Assembly: GCF_027922185.1 (NCBI RefSeq)
Contig: NZ_BSFE01000002.1
Location: 372,001-436,000, forward strand
DNA length: 64,000 nucleotides
Direction of reading: 5' to 3'
Source of the DNA: Maricaulis virginensis
Lineage (GTDB): Bacteria > Pseudomonadota > Alphaproteobacteria > Caulobacterales > Maricaulaceae
The position numbers and the translations under genes were made by a program. The notes under the pieces were generated by a model that worked only from the letters and a program-made list of their open reading frames with translations, was not told where the DNA came from and searched no databases. Of the stretch, positions 57,569-64,000 are shown piece after piece. The stretch's first letter is position 1; every line of letters starts with the position of its first letter.

Positions 57569-58279
57569 TCAGGCGGATCGCCGTTTCGGGCGCAGCATCC
57601 AGCGGATGCGGTAGACGGTGAGGACGACACCGGCGAGGCCGAACAGGATGGCCAGGACGGAGGTCGCCTTGATCCACCAGGAATTGAAGTTCTCGCGCGT
57701 CGACCAGTCCATGATGTGCAGGCCCCAGAAGACATCATAGACGCGCCACAACGTGGTGCGCACGGCGCGCAGCTCGCCGGTCTGGCTGTTGATGTAGAGC
57801 GTTGCGGGGTCTTCCGGCCCGAACTCGAACCGCCAGGCGGGCACGGCGAGGCCGGCTTCGCGTGGCGGCGTCTCGATCCGCACCTGTTCCGTCAGCGCAC
57901 CCCGGCCGGCATAGCGCTCAAGGGCGATCTCGCGGGCCAGGCCTTCATCGACCGGTGTCAGATCCTCGCCGGTGCGGGCATCGACCATTTGCGGTCCCTC
58001 CGCCGTTCCCAGCCGCCAGACCGGACGCCCGGCCAGCCGGCCGGTGCGGGCCGACACCACCGCGGTGCCCTGGCTGGCGAGGATGGCGGAAAGGGGCAGG
58101 GCGTCGTCCGCCCAGTCGATTGCGATCTCTGCCTCGGCATGGCGCAGATGCTCGCCGCGCACCGTCTCGATCGGCCACAGCACCATCACCAGGCCCGAGA
58201 TCAGCCACAGCATGACCTGCACGCCGATGGCGATGCCCAGCCACAAGTGGATCTGGCTCATCAGTCTGAAATATTTCAT
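57569..58279 (-). CDS. PepSY-domain membrane protein
   Basis: 236 residues. An N-terminal transmembrane helix (LWLGIAIGVQVMLWLISGLVMVLW), two PepSY-like periplasmic modules (about 50-190), and a C-terminal helix (SVLAILFGLAGVVLTVYRI) are seen. PepSY-TM proteins near TonB receptors are often metal or flavin reductases or their regulators. It follows the TonB receptor gene by 62 bases, so it is probably the third gene of this operon. Confidence 0.82.
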   Translation of the reverse strand: MKYFRLMSQIHLWLGIAIGVQVMLWLISGLVMVLWPIETVRGEHLRHAEAEIAIDWADDALPLSAILASQGTAVVSARTGRLAGRPVWRLGTAEGPQMVDARTGEDLTPVDEGLAREIALERYAGRGALTEQVRIETPPREAGLAVPAWRFEFGPEDPATLYINSQTGELRAVRTTLWRVYDVFWGLHIMDWSTRENFNSWWIKATSVLAILFGLAGVVLTVYRIRWMLRPKRRSA

Positions 58280-58341
58280 GCAATTGCCTCCCCATGCGCA
58301 TGACCGGCGCGCCGGATCCGGGCCCGGCGCGCCGGTACATG

Positions 58342-60480
58342 CTAGCCCCGCAGGCTGATCCTGATACCTGCGGAGATCCCATTACCGGGCAAACGCTGGC
58401 CGAGCGCAATGTCCGATCCGGCATTGCGATTGTAGCCGGCCAGGTGATCGCGCCAGGGCTGGTCGAGGAGGTTTTCCACCCCGGCCGCGATCTCGACGCC
58501 CGGCCGCACGGCCCAGCGTCCATAGGCATTGACCAGGACATGACCCGGCGTTTCCGCCTCGCCCAGGGTCCGCGAGACCCGGTCCTGCTCGGCCACGGCC
58601 AGCGTTTCCAGCGTCACCGACCAGTCGGCGGCGTCATAGCTGGCGCCCAGGCGCAGGCTGGGCGGCGCGATGCGGTAGAGATTGTCGCCGGTGTCGCGCC
58701 GCTCGCCGCGCACCCAGCTCAGCGTGCCGTCCAGCCGCCAGTTGGCGTCGATGCGCCAGCCGAAGTCGGCGTCGAATCCGTAGAGTCCGGCATCGGTATT
58801 GGCAAAGCGCAGCGGTGTCGGATCGCCATTCATGTTCGAGACCATCTCGACCGGCGTGTCGATCACGCCCGGCGTGGCGTCGAAAGGCACGCCCTGGATG
58901 TAATCGTCGACGCGGCGGTAGAAGACGGTCGGCCGGGCATAGACAGAACCGGACTGCCAGTCGAAACCGGCCTCGGCGATCCAGGCGGTCTCCGGCCGCA
59001 GATCGCGATCCCCGACATAGGTATTGCCGTCGGCCAGCCCGCCGCTCGCCGCCGTCGGCAGCCAGGCAAAGCGTTCCAGATAGGTCGGCACACGGGTCTT
59101 GCGGGCCAGCGTCACGCGCAGCGTCGCCGTCTCGCTCACCGGCCGCCACAGGCGCGCCACCGCGTCCAGCGTGGTGTCGTCCCAGGTGCGATCGCCGGCA
59201 TTGAAGGCCATGGCCAGCATGCCCGGCATGGCGGGCACGGCCGGCCCGGTACTGGCCAGGCCCGCCTCTGCCTCGTGATAATCCGCCCGCAGGCCCAGCT
59301 CGCCCTGCCATTGCGCGGGCAGGCCGCCGGTCCATTCGATGAAGGCGCCGGTACGGGCGATGTCGATATCGGGCAGGGAGTTGAGATAGAAGCCGGCATT
59401 GGACGGATTGGTGATGGTGACGTCGTGGTTGCTGCCGGCCCGGTCGATCCCGGTGCGCAGCTCGCCGCCCATCGCGTCGAAGACCAGGGCGGCCGAGACT
59501 GTCCGCGTCTCTGCAAAGGCCAGGGTCTCGCGCCGGGCCATCATCGACGCCGGGGCCGGACGCAGATCGTAATTGTTCATGGCATGCGCCACATCCGCCC
59601 AGCCGGCTGCCAGTTCGAGACGCACCGTGTCGAACTCGCCGGTATAGGCGAGGCGGGCCATGTCGGTATTGAAATAGCGGATGTCCATGGCGAAGGGCGG
59701 ATTGCCCGTCGGTCCGGTCTCGTTGCGGCGCAGATCCAGCGAGAGCGTGTGCGCACCCGAACGCCAGCCGGCGCCAAGTCCCCAGGCCGAGCGTTCATGC
59801 TCCGACCCGCCGATCGTGCCGGACGCCGTCTCGATATCGCCGCCGCTCTCATGCGAGGCCAGCATGTGCAGGCGCAGCGTGTCGCTGGCGATACCGGCCA
59901 TGCCGCCCGCGGCATAACTGCTGTCGGCCGAACGGGCTGCGAGGGTGATGTCATAGCCGGTGCGCAGGCCGGGCCCGTCATTGAAGGGCATGGATTTGAG
60001 CACCGCATCCACACCGCCTGCGAGGCCGGGACCGTCGCTGACCGGGCCGACACCGCGGTCGACCTCCATCCGCGCCACCAGCGGCAGCGGAGCGTAGTGC
60101 AGGGGCGGGTCCATCAGGTTCGGGCCGCCGGAGGCGAAGTTCTGGCCGTCGATGCGGATATTGATCCGCGCGCCGGCCAGACCGCGATACTGGACCTGGC
60201 CGGACAGGGCGCCATTGCTCAGCCCCGCCGCACCGGGCAGGCGGGCGACCAGCCGGGTCGCGTCCGGGCCGCTGGCCGGGGGCAGGGTGTCGGGATCGAT
60301 CCGCTCGGTGCCGGTCGTATCGGGCCGCTGGCCGGTGACGGTGATCACATCCGTGAGGGCCGGTGTAAGCGCCGGGGTCGGGGCAGGCTCCCGGGCCTGG
60401 GCAGGCGAAAGGGCAAGCGCCATGCCGGCCGGCAGGGCGAAGACGGCGCAGCTCGTGCGCGCCAGGAAAATTCGGGTCAT
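58342..60480 (-). CDS. TonB-dependent receptor, OprC/NosA copper-receptor-like
   Basis: 712 residues against about 723 for OprC. A signal peptide (SCAVFALPAGMALALSPAQA) and a plug domain (about 45-170, starting VITVTGQRP) precede a 22-strand-type barrel ending in the aromatic-poor but typical NGISAGIRISLRG. NLMDPPLHY in the plug and HAMNNYDLR in the barrel line up with copper-receptor blocks. The barrel HxM copper ligands are present (H299, M301), and the plug Met (M123) is kept. The plug cysteine of the CxxxM motif is Gly119. ATG 60480 begins the signal peptide. The DUF2946 gene upstream supports copper uptake. Confidence 0.85.
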   Translation of the reverse strand: MTRIFLARTSCAVFALPAGMALALSPAQAREPAPTPALTPALTDVITVTGQRPDTTGTERIDPDTLPPASGPDATRLVARLPGAAGLSNGALSGQVQYRGLAGARINIRIDGQNFASGGPNLMDPPLHYAPLPLVARMEVDRGVGPVSDGPGLAGGVDAVLKSMPFNDGPGLRTGYDITLAARSADSSYAAGGMAGIASDTLRLHMLASHESGGDIETASGTIGGSEHERSAWGLGAGWRSGAHTLSLDLRRNETGPTGNPPFAMDIRYFNTDMARLAYTGEFDTVRLELAAGWADVAHAMNNYDLRPAPASMMARRETLAFAETRTVSAALVFDAMGGELRTGIDRAGSNHDVTITNPSNAGFYLNSLPDIDIARTGAFIEWTGGLPAQWQGELGLRADYHEAEAGLASTGPAVPAMPGMLAMAFNAGDRTWDDTTLDAVARLWRPVSETATLRVTLARKTRVPTYLERFAWLPTAASGGLADGNTYVGDRDLRPETAWIAEAGFDWQSGSVYARPTVFYRRVDDYIQGVPFDATPGVIDTPVEMVSNMNGDPTPLRFANTDAGLYGFDADFGWRIDANWRLDGTLSWVRGERRDTGDNLYRIAPPSLRLGASYDAADWSVTLETLAVAEQDRVSRTLGEAETPGHVLVNAYGRWAVRPGVEIAAGVENLLDQPWRDHLAGYNRNAGSDIALGQRLPGNGISAGIRISLRG

Positions 60481-60550
60481 GAAAGAACGCTCCAGACCCG
60501 CAGACGGCGCACCGCCGGCGGGGGATCCAGTCAACAGGGTTTTTTGGATT

Positions 60551-60970
60551 TCAGAGCGTTGCGGGCGGGGCGCGGGCCGGATGACGCGCACGGATGGCCG
60601 GCAGGGCCGCCAGCCGATGCGTGTCCGGAACGGGGCTGGCCTGATGTGCGGGCCGCGGGGCCTGCCAGGCCTCGATGACCGGCAGCGGACCGCTCGCCGA
60701 CGCCATGGCGAAGGCGCAGGGCTGGGACGTGCCGGCCTGGCCGTTTTCGCCGGTCCCGGCATGATCGCTGATCTCGCCGCTGGCGAGGTCTATCCACCGT
60801 GCAGACGGACCCTGGCCGGTACAGAAGACGACCGACAGGCGGCCCGTCGTCCCGTCGCGATCGAGCATATAGCCTGACGGGATGCCCGATTGCAGGCCGG
60901 CCGCGATCAGCGCCAGCGCCGTCAGCCACTGGGCCAGAAGGCCCCGGCCATTTCGGATATCCCCAAGCAT
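60551..60970 (-). CDS. DUF2946-family protein
   Basis: 139 residues. An N-terminal hydrophobic helix (LLAQWLTALALIAAGLQSGIP) is followed by the MLDRDGTTGRLSVVFCTG block and a long proline/alanine-rich tail, the layout of DUF2946. Such genes are frequently directly next to TonB-dependent copper receptors. It is the first gene of the four-gene minus-strand set. An accessory role in copper handling is inferred from position only. Confidence 0.75.
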   Translation of the reverse strand: MLGDIRNGRGLLAQWLTALALIAAGLQSGIPSGYMLDRDGTTGRLSVVFCTGQGPSARWIDLASGEISDHAGTGENGQAGTSQPCAFAMASASGPLPVIEAWQAPRPAHQASPVPDTHRLAALPAIRARHPARAPPATL

Positions 60971-61069
60971 CAGCGAGCTGTTATCATCACGCTGTCAGGA
61001 GGGCCATGCGACATTTTCAGTCTGTCGCAACAATGGCGAATCCCGGTGCATTCATGTTGCGGCCATGAC

Positions 61070-61096
61070 GCATCAATGTCGCATCAATGTCGCATC
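61070..61096 (+). repeat. Short tandem repeat before the alkA-type gene
   Basis: GCATCAATGTC is repeated at 61070-61080 and 61081-61091, followed by a partial third GCATC at 61092-61096. It lies 13 bases before ATG 61109. It may be a regulator site or random slippage. Confidence 0.7.
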
Positions 61097-61108
61097 TAGG
61101 TTAGTCTT

Positions 61109-61732
61109 ATGTCGCACGAAAAAGTCCATGCCCACCTCCTCGAAGCGGCCGAACCGCTCTTCCCGGACCTGCATGGCGCCATCGCCAAACTCGGCCCGCT
61201 GGAGTTTCCCAACCGCGAGGGCACGCCCTTTCCCCACTATCTCTGCCGCGCCATCGCCGGCCAGCAGATCTCGGTGAAAGCGGCCGCCAGCATCTGGGGA
61301 CGTGTCGAGGCCAGCGCCGGCGACGGTCCGCTGCTCGATCATTTCACCGAGGCGAATACCGACATCCTGCGCGGCTGCGGCTTGTCCGGTGCCAAGACGA
61401 AAACCATCATCGCCATCGCTGACACGCATCGCAGCATCGGACTGGACGCCGACGAACTGCGCGCGCTCGGCATCGCGGAACGCTCGGCCCGGCTGACGGC
61501 AATGTGGGGCGTCGGGCAGTGGACGGCGGACATGATGAACATGTTCTATTTCGGCGAGCCGGACATCTGGCCCGATGGCGATGTCGCCGCCCGCAAGACA
61601 CTGGAACGCCTCACCTCCAGACGCCGCAAGACCGTGCGCACCGCCGAGCGCTTCAAGCCCTACCGCTCCTGGCTGGCGCTCTACATGTGGGCCCATGTGG
61701 ACGCTCCGCCGGACGGGGAGGCGGTTGGATAG
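61109..61732 (+). CDS. alkA: DNA-3-methyladenine glycosylase II, AlkA-like (HhH-GPD)
   Basis: 207 residues. The helix-hairpin-helix WGVGQWTADMM (133-143) and the catalytic D158 in WPDGDVAARK identify the HhH-GPD superfamily, and the opening of the conserved core (AGQQISVKAAASIWGRV) is AlkA-like. It excises alkylated purines such as 3-methyladenine. The N-terminal TBP-like domain of E. coli AlkA is absent, as in other short forms. Confidence 0.9.
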   Translation: MSHEKVHAHLLEAAEPLFPDLHGAIAKLGPLEFPNREGTPFPHYLCRAIAGQQISVKAAASIWGRVEASAGDGPLLDHFTEANTDILRGCGLSGAKTKTIIAIADTHRSIGLDADELRALGIAERSARLTAMWGVGQWTADMMNMFYFGEPDIWPDGDVAARKTLERLTSRRRKTVRTAERFKPYRSWLALYMWAHVDAPPDGEAVG

Positions 61733-61776
61733 TGCCGGGGCGGCCCGACCGGAAATTATGGAGTGGATTTCTTCCG

Positions 61777-61793
61777 GTACCAATTTTTGGTAC
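61777..61793 (+). promoter_or_regulatory. Inverted repeat operator of the parDE operon
   Basis: GTACCAA, TTT, TTGGTAC form a perfect 7-bp inverted repeat with a three-base centre. It overlaps a possible -10 element TACAAT at 61791-61796 and ends 22 bases before the parD start. ParD proteins bind such sites to autorepress the operon. Confidence 0.7.
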
Positions 61794-61814
61794 AATGGGA
61801 CGAGGAGATCCCGG

Positions 61815-62066
61815 ATGGCCAAGAATACCAGTTTTGCCGTCGGCGAGCATTTCGCCGAATTCATCCATGAGCAGGTCGAAAGCGGCCGCTATGCATCCGC
61901 CAGCGAGGTGGTGCGCGCCGGCCTGCGCCTGCTGCAGGTAGAAGAGGAGAAAATCCGGGCACTGCGGGCAGCCATTGATGAGGGACTGGCGAGTGGCCGC
62001 GCCGAGCCCTTCGATTTTGACGAGTTTCTGGAACGCAAGAGCCGGGAATTCCGGGATGGCGGCTAA
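61815..62066 (+). CDS. parD: ParD-family antitoxin
   Basis: 83 residues. A ribbon-helix-helix N-terminus (NTSFAVGEHFAEFIHEQVESGRYASASEVVRAGLRLL) binds DNA, and the acidic C-terminal tail (FDFDEFLERKSREF) embraces the toxin. It neutralises the ParE toxin encoded immediately downstream, with which it overlaps by 11 bases. It probably controls its own expression through the inverted repeat at 61777-61793. Confidence 0.92.
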   Translation: MAKNTSFAVGEHFAEFIHEQVESGRYASASEVVRAGLRLLQVEEEKIRALRAAIDEGLASGRAEPFDFDEFLERKSREFRDGG

Positions 62067-62361
62067 GCCGCATCTCACCAGGGCTGCAAGGGACGATCTG
62101 GACTCGATCTGGCGTTTTTCGGCTCGAAACTGGAGTGTCCGGCAGGCCAACGCCTATACCCGCACCATACAGGAGGCCATCGCGCGGCTTTCTCTGTTTC
62201 CGCAGTCCGGCCAGCTCTTTGGCGACTGGCGTCCCGGCATTCGCATTCTGCAATCCGGGGATCACCTGATCGTATACCGTCTGGCAGACGACAGGATAGA
62301 AATCGTCCGCATTCTCCACGGCCATATGGATGTCGAGGGCCTGTTCGGCCCGCAGCGCTAG
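62056..62361 (+). CDS. parE: ParE/RelE-family toxin
   Basis: 101 residues. KPHLTRAARDDLDSIWRFSARNWSVRQA, RLSLFPQSGQLF and a C-terminal HLIVYRLADDRIEIVRILHGHMD are the ParE blocks. ParE toxins typically poison DNA gyrase. It overlaps the parD gene by 11 bases, the usual antitoxin-then-toxin order. Neither gene shows a frameshift or stop, so the pair looks intact. Confidence 0.92.
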   Translation: MAAKPHLTRAARDDLDSIWRFSARNWSVRQANAYTRTIQEAIARLSLFPQSGQLFGDWRPGIRILQSGDHLIVYRLADDRIEIVRILHGHMDVEGLFGPQR

Positions 62362-62515
62362 CAGCCGCAAATTGCCGTGGACGTCACTTCATCGCCGGCT
62401 CGACATCCCATACCCCTCCCTCTAACGTCGCCCTGAACACTGTTTACGCATGCGCCGCCGGAAAGAGCGGGCATGCGCTTGGTCGATGAATTCCAAACGA
62501 CAAGGGGAAGAACCC

Positions 62516-63478
62516 ATGGCCGAACCCGAAGCCCTGAAGGGCAAGCTCCGCCTGCCCGTGATCGGCGCGCCGCTCTTCATCATTTCCAATCCGGATCTCG
62601 TCCTGGCCCAGTGCAAGGCCGGCATTGTCGGCTCTTTCCCGGCGCTCAATGCACGCCCCGTCAGCCAGCTGGACGAATGGCTCGACCGGATCACTTCGGA
62701 GCTGGACAGCTATAACCGCGCCAATCCGGACAAGCCGGCCGCGCCCTTTGCCGTGAACCAGATCGTGCACCGCTCCAACGCCCGTCTCGAAGAGGACATG
62801 GCGCTGTGCGAGAAATACAAGGTGCCGGTCGTCATCACCTCGCTGGGGGCCCGCGAGGATGTGAACACGGCGGTGAAGTCCTGGGGCGGCATCACGCTGC
62901 ACGATGTGATCAACCAGCGCTTTGCCCACAAGGCGATCGAGAAGGGCGCGACCGGCCTGATCTGCGTCTCGGCGGGTGCTGGCGGCCATGCCGGCTCGCT
63001 CTCGCCCTTCGGCTTCGTGGCGGAAACGCGGGAATGGTTCGACGGGCCGATCCTGTGCTCCGGCTCGATCGGCACGGGCGGCGGCGTCCTGGCGGCCCAG
63101 GCCATGGGCGCCGACTACGCCTATATCGGCTCGGCCTTCATCGCGACCGAGGAAGCCCGCGCCGACGAGGCCTACAAGCAGGGCATTGTCGAGGGCTCGG
63201 CCGAGGACATCGTCTACACCAACCTCTTCACCGGCGTGCACGGCAATTATCTGCGCAAGTCGATCGTCGATGCCGGACTGGATCCGGACAATCTGCCCGA
63301 GAGCGATCCGTCGAAAATGGACTTCGGCTCCGGCGGCGGCTCCAAGGCCAAGGCCTGGAAGGATATCTGGGGTTCCGGCCAGGGCATCGGCGCGGTCAAG
63401 GCTGTCCGCCCCGCCGCAGAGTTCATCGCCCAGCTCGCGGAGGAATACGAGGCCGCCAGGGCCCGCCTCTGCCGCTAG
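62516..63478 (+). CDS. Nitronate monooxygenase family flavoprotein (2-nitropropane dioxygenase-like)
   Basis: About 320 residues. LRLPVIGAPLFIISNPDLVLAQCKAGIVGSFPALN and later GLICVSAGAGGHAGSLSPF and ILCSGSIGTGGGVLAAQAMGADYAYIGSAFIA are the FMN-binding TIM-barrel blocks. The conserved His of the GAGGHAG motif is present. It probably oxidises nitronates; a related enoyl reductase function is the alternative. ATG 62516 follows AAGGGGAAG. It ends at a strong hairpin (63490-63524). Confidence 0.9.
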   Translation: MAEPEALKGKLRLPVIGAPLFIISNPDLVLAQCKAGIVGSFPALNARPVSQLDEWLDRITSELDSYNRANPDKPAAPFAVNQIVHRSNARLEEDMALCEKYKVPVVITSLGAREDVNTAVKSWGGITLHDVINQRFAHKAIEKGATGLICVSAGAGGHAGSLSPFGFVAETREWFDGPILCSGSIGTGGGVLAAQAMGADYAYIGSAFIATEEARADEAYKQGIVEGSAEDIVYTNLFTGVHGNYLRKSIVDAGLDPDNLPESDPSKMDFGSGGGSKAKAWKDIWGSGQGIGAVKAVRPAAEFIAQLAEEYEAARARLCR

Positions 63479-63489
63479 GTCCGGATGCA

Positions 63490-63524
63490 GTGGCGGGCAG
63501 GACGCTGCCCGCCACAATTTTATT
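63490..63524. terminator. Bidirectional intrinsic terminator
   Basis: GTGGCGGGCAG at 63490-63500 pairs with CTGCCCGCCAC at 63505-63515 with the loop GACG, followed by AATTTTATT. It can end the nitronate monooxygenase transcript on the plus strand and possibly the small membrane gene on the minus strand. Confidence 0.85.
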
Positions 63525-63747
63525 CAGCCGCCGGGCCGCGCCGGCCACCCAGATAGGGCAGGGCGAAGAGGTAGAGGCCGGAAATCATCAGCAGGATCAG
63601 CGGCACCAGTGTCGTCAGGCCGACGGCCAGCGCCAGGCCTTCACCGCCCAGCCCGGTGATGTTGATGACGATATTCGCCAGCACCAGTGCGGTGAAGGCG
63701 ATCGACAGCCAGCGATGGCTCTTGCGAATGAACAGGCTGAATTTCAT
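63520..63747 (-). CDS. Small membrane protein of unknown function
   Basis: 75 residues with two transmembrane helices (AFTALVLANIVINITG and LTTLVPLILLMISGLYLFALPYLGG). The opening SLFIRKSHRWLSIAFT resembles the first helix of PepSY-type membrane proteins. It lies 32 bases after the stop of the upstream AHSA1-type gene on the same strand. Confidence 0.7.
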   Translation of the reverse strand: MKFSLFIRKSHRWLSIAFTALVLANIVINITGLGGEGLALAVGLTTLVPLILLMISGLYLFALPYLGGRRGPAAE

Positions 63748-63779
63748 GGTGTTTCCTTCATCGCGGTCCGAGGGACAGG

Positions 63780-64000
63780 TCAGTCGATACGCGCCAGCAC
63801 GGCTTCCATCGCATCGAGGAAGCGCGGCCAGCCGGCCGTCGCGCCCATCAGGTAGCGCGGCTGGTCTTCCGGGAAGCCGGTCTGTTCCATGCGCAGGCGC
63901 GTACCGGATGATGTCGGCTCCAGCGTCCAGGTGACGACACTGTCCAGCGCGCCGGATGTCCAGGTGTAGGACAGCGTCGTGTGCGGCTCGATCTCGCGCA
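63780..64000 (-). CDS. AHSA1/SRPBCC domain protein, partial
   Basis: The window edge cuts this gene; about 73 C-terminal residues are visible (HTTLSYTWTSGALDSVVTWT, then TRLRMEQTGFPEDQPRYLMG and WPRFLDAMEAVLARID). The pattern of strands ending in a long helix with GWPRFLD is that of AHSA1/polyketide-cyclase-like SRPBCC proteins. No specific function is assigned. Confidence 0.8.
   Translation of the reverse strand, partial: REIEPHTTLSYTWTSGALDSVVTWTLEPTSSGTRLRMEQTGFPEDQPRYLMGATAGWPRFLDAMEAVLARID

Noticed and set aside
58294..60678. Long open frame antisense to the TonB receptor gene
   Set aside because: The receptor has signal peptide, plug and barrel features; the opposite frame is arginine/glycine-rich with no domain.

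Overview
The window is a GC-rich (roughly two-thirds G+C by eye) chromosomal segment of an alphaproteobacterium, most likely of the Caulobacterales/Maricaulales type. The evidence is a fliR-flhB-cckA junction, an exact GTTC-N7-GTTC SOS box before recA, an ATP-synthase zeta inhibitor (DUF1476) gene, a dimeric NADP isocitrate dehydrogenase, purS as a separate PurL partner, and many intergenic palindromic repeats typical of the class. No genus can be named from the sequence alone. Most of the segment is ordinary core genome.

Layout. 1-3764: end of fliR, flhB and the hybrid kinase gene cckA. 3780-4978: an AT-richer islet with a small gene and a clear DpnI-family (methyl-directed, Gm6ATC) endonuclease gene. 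5003-8788: FMN reductase, a small SAP-like protein, a DUF305 membrane protein, a DUF5694 protein and an MltF-type lytic transglycosylase. 8865-13417: SOS-controlled recA, then alaS with a coupled NTF2-like gene. 13414-16363: a glycerophosphodiesterase, and an ECF41 sigma factor with its membrane/AhpD-like partner and a perfect ECF41-type promoter. 17363-18586: icd. 18794-25207: a gluzincin-like lipoprotein, a glycosylation module (polyprenyl-phosphate glycosyltransferase, EamA/SMR flippase, large membrane transferase) and a TrmJ-type methyltransferase. 25204-31333: serine hydrolase, rpsD, a cation/proton antiporter, and the monothiol glutaredoxin/aldo-keto reductase/BolA cluster.

31420-41085 is dominated by purine biosynthesis on the minus strand (purB, purC, purS, purQ, purL). 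A SUKH/SMI1-like gene is wedged between purQ and purL, and the zeta inhibitor, a thioredoxin-like and a PNPOx-like gene lie among them. 41544-49362 holds a HEPN-type gene, threonine synthase, radC, map, an M28 peptidase, a thioesterase, sfsA and a cinA N-domain gene. 49332-55662 has a VWA lipoprotein, tRNA-Leu(UAA), a second gluzincin, a site-2 protease and a GFA protein. 55797-57107 is another HEPN-type gene. 57270-60970 is a putative copper-acquisition operon (DUF2946, OprC/NosA-like TonB receptor, PepSY protein, small membrane protein). The end carries an AlkA-type glycosylase, a ParDE toxin-antitoxin pair, a nitronate monooxygenase and a truncated AHSA1/SRPBCC gene.

The most unusual content is small and scattered: the DpnI islet, the immunity-like gene inside the pur operon, two solitary HEPN genes bordered by repeats, an ECF41 module whose partner is fused to a membrane domain, an OprC-like receptor that has lost the copper-binding cysteine, a perfect 28-bp palindrome that buries a ribosome binding site, and three families of dispersed repeats, one of which supplies stop codons to two convergent genes.
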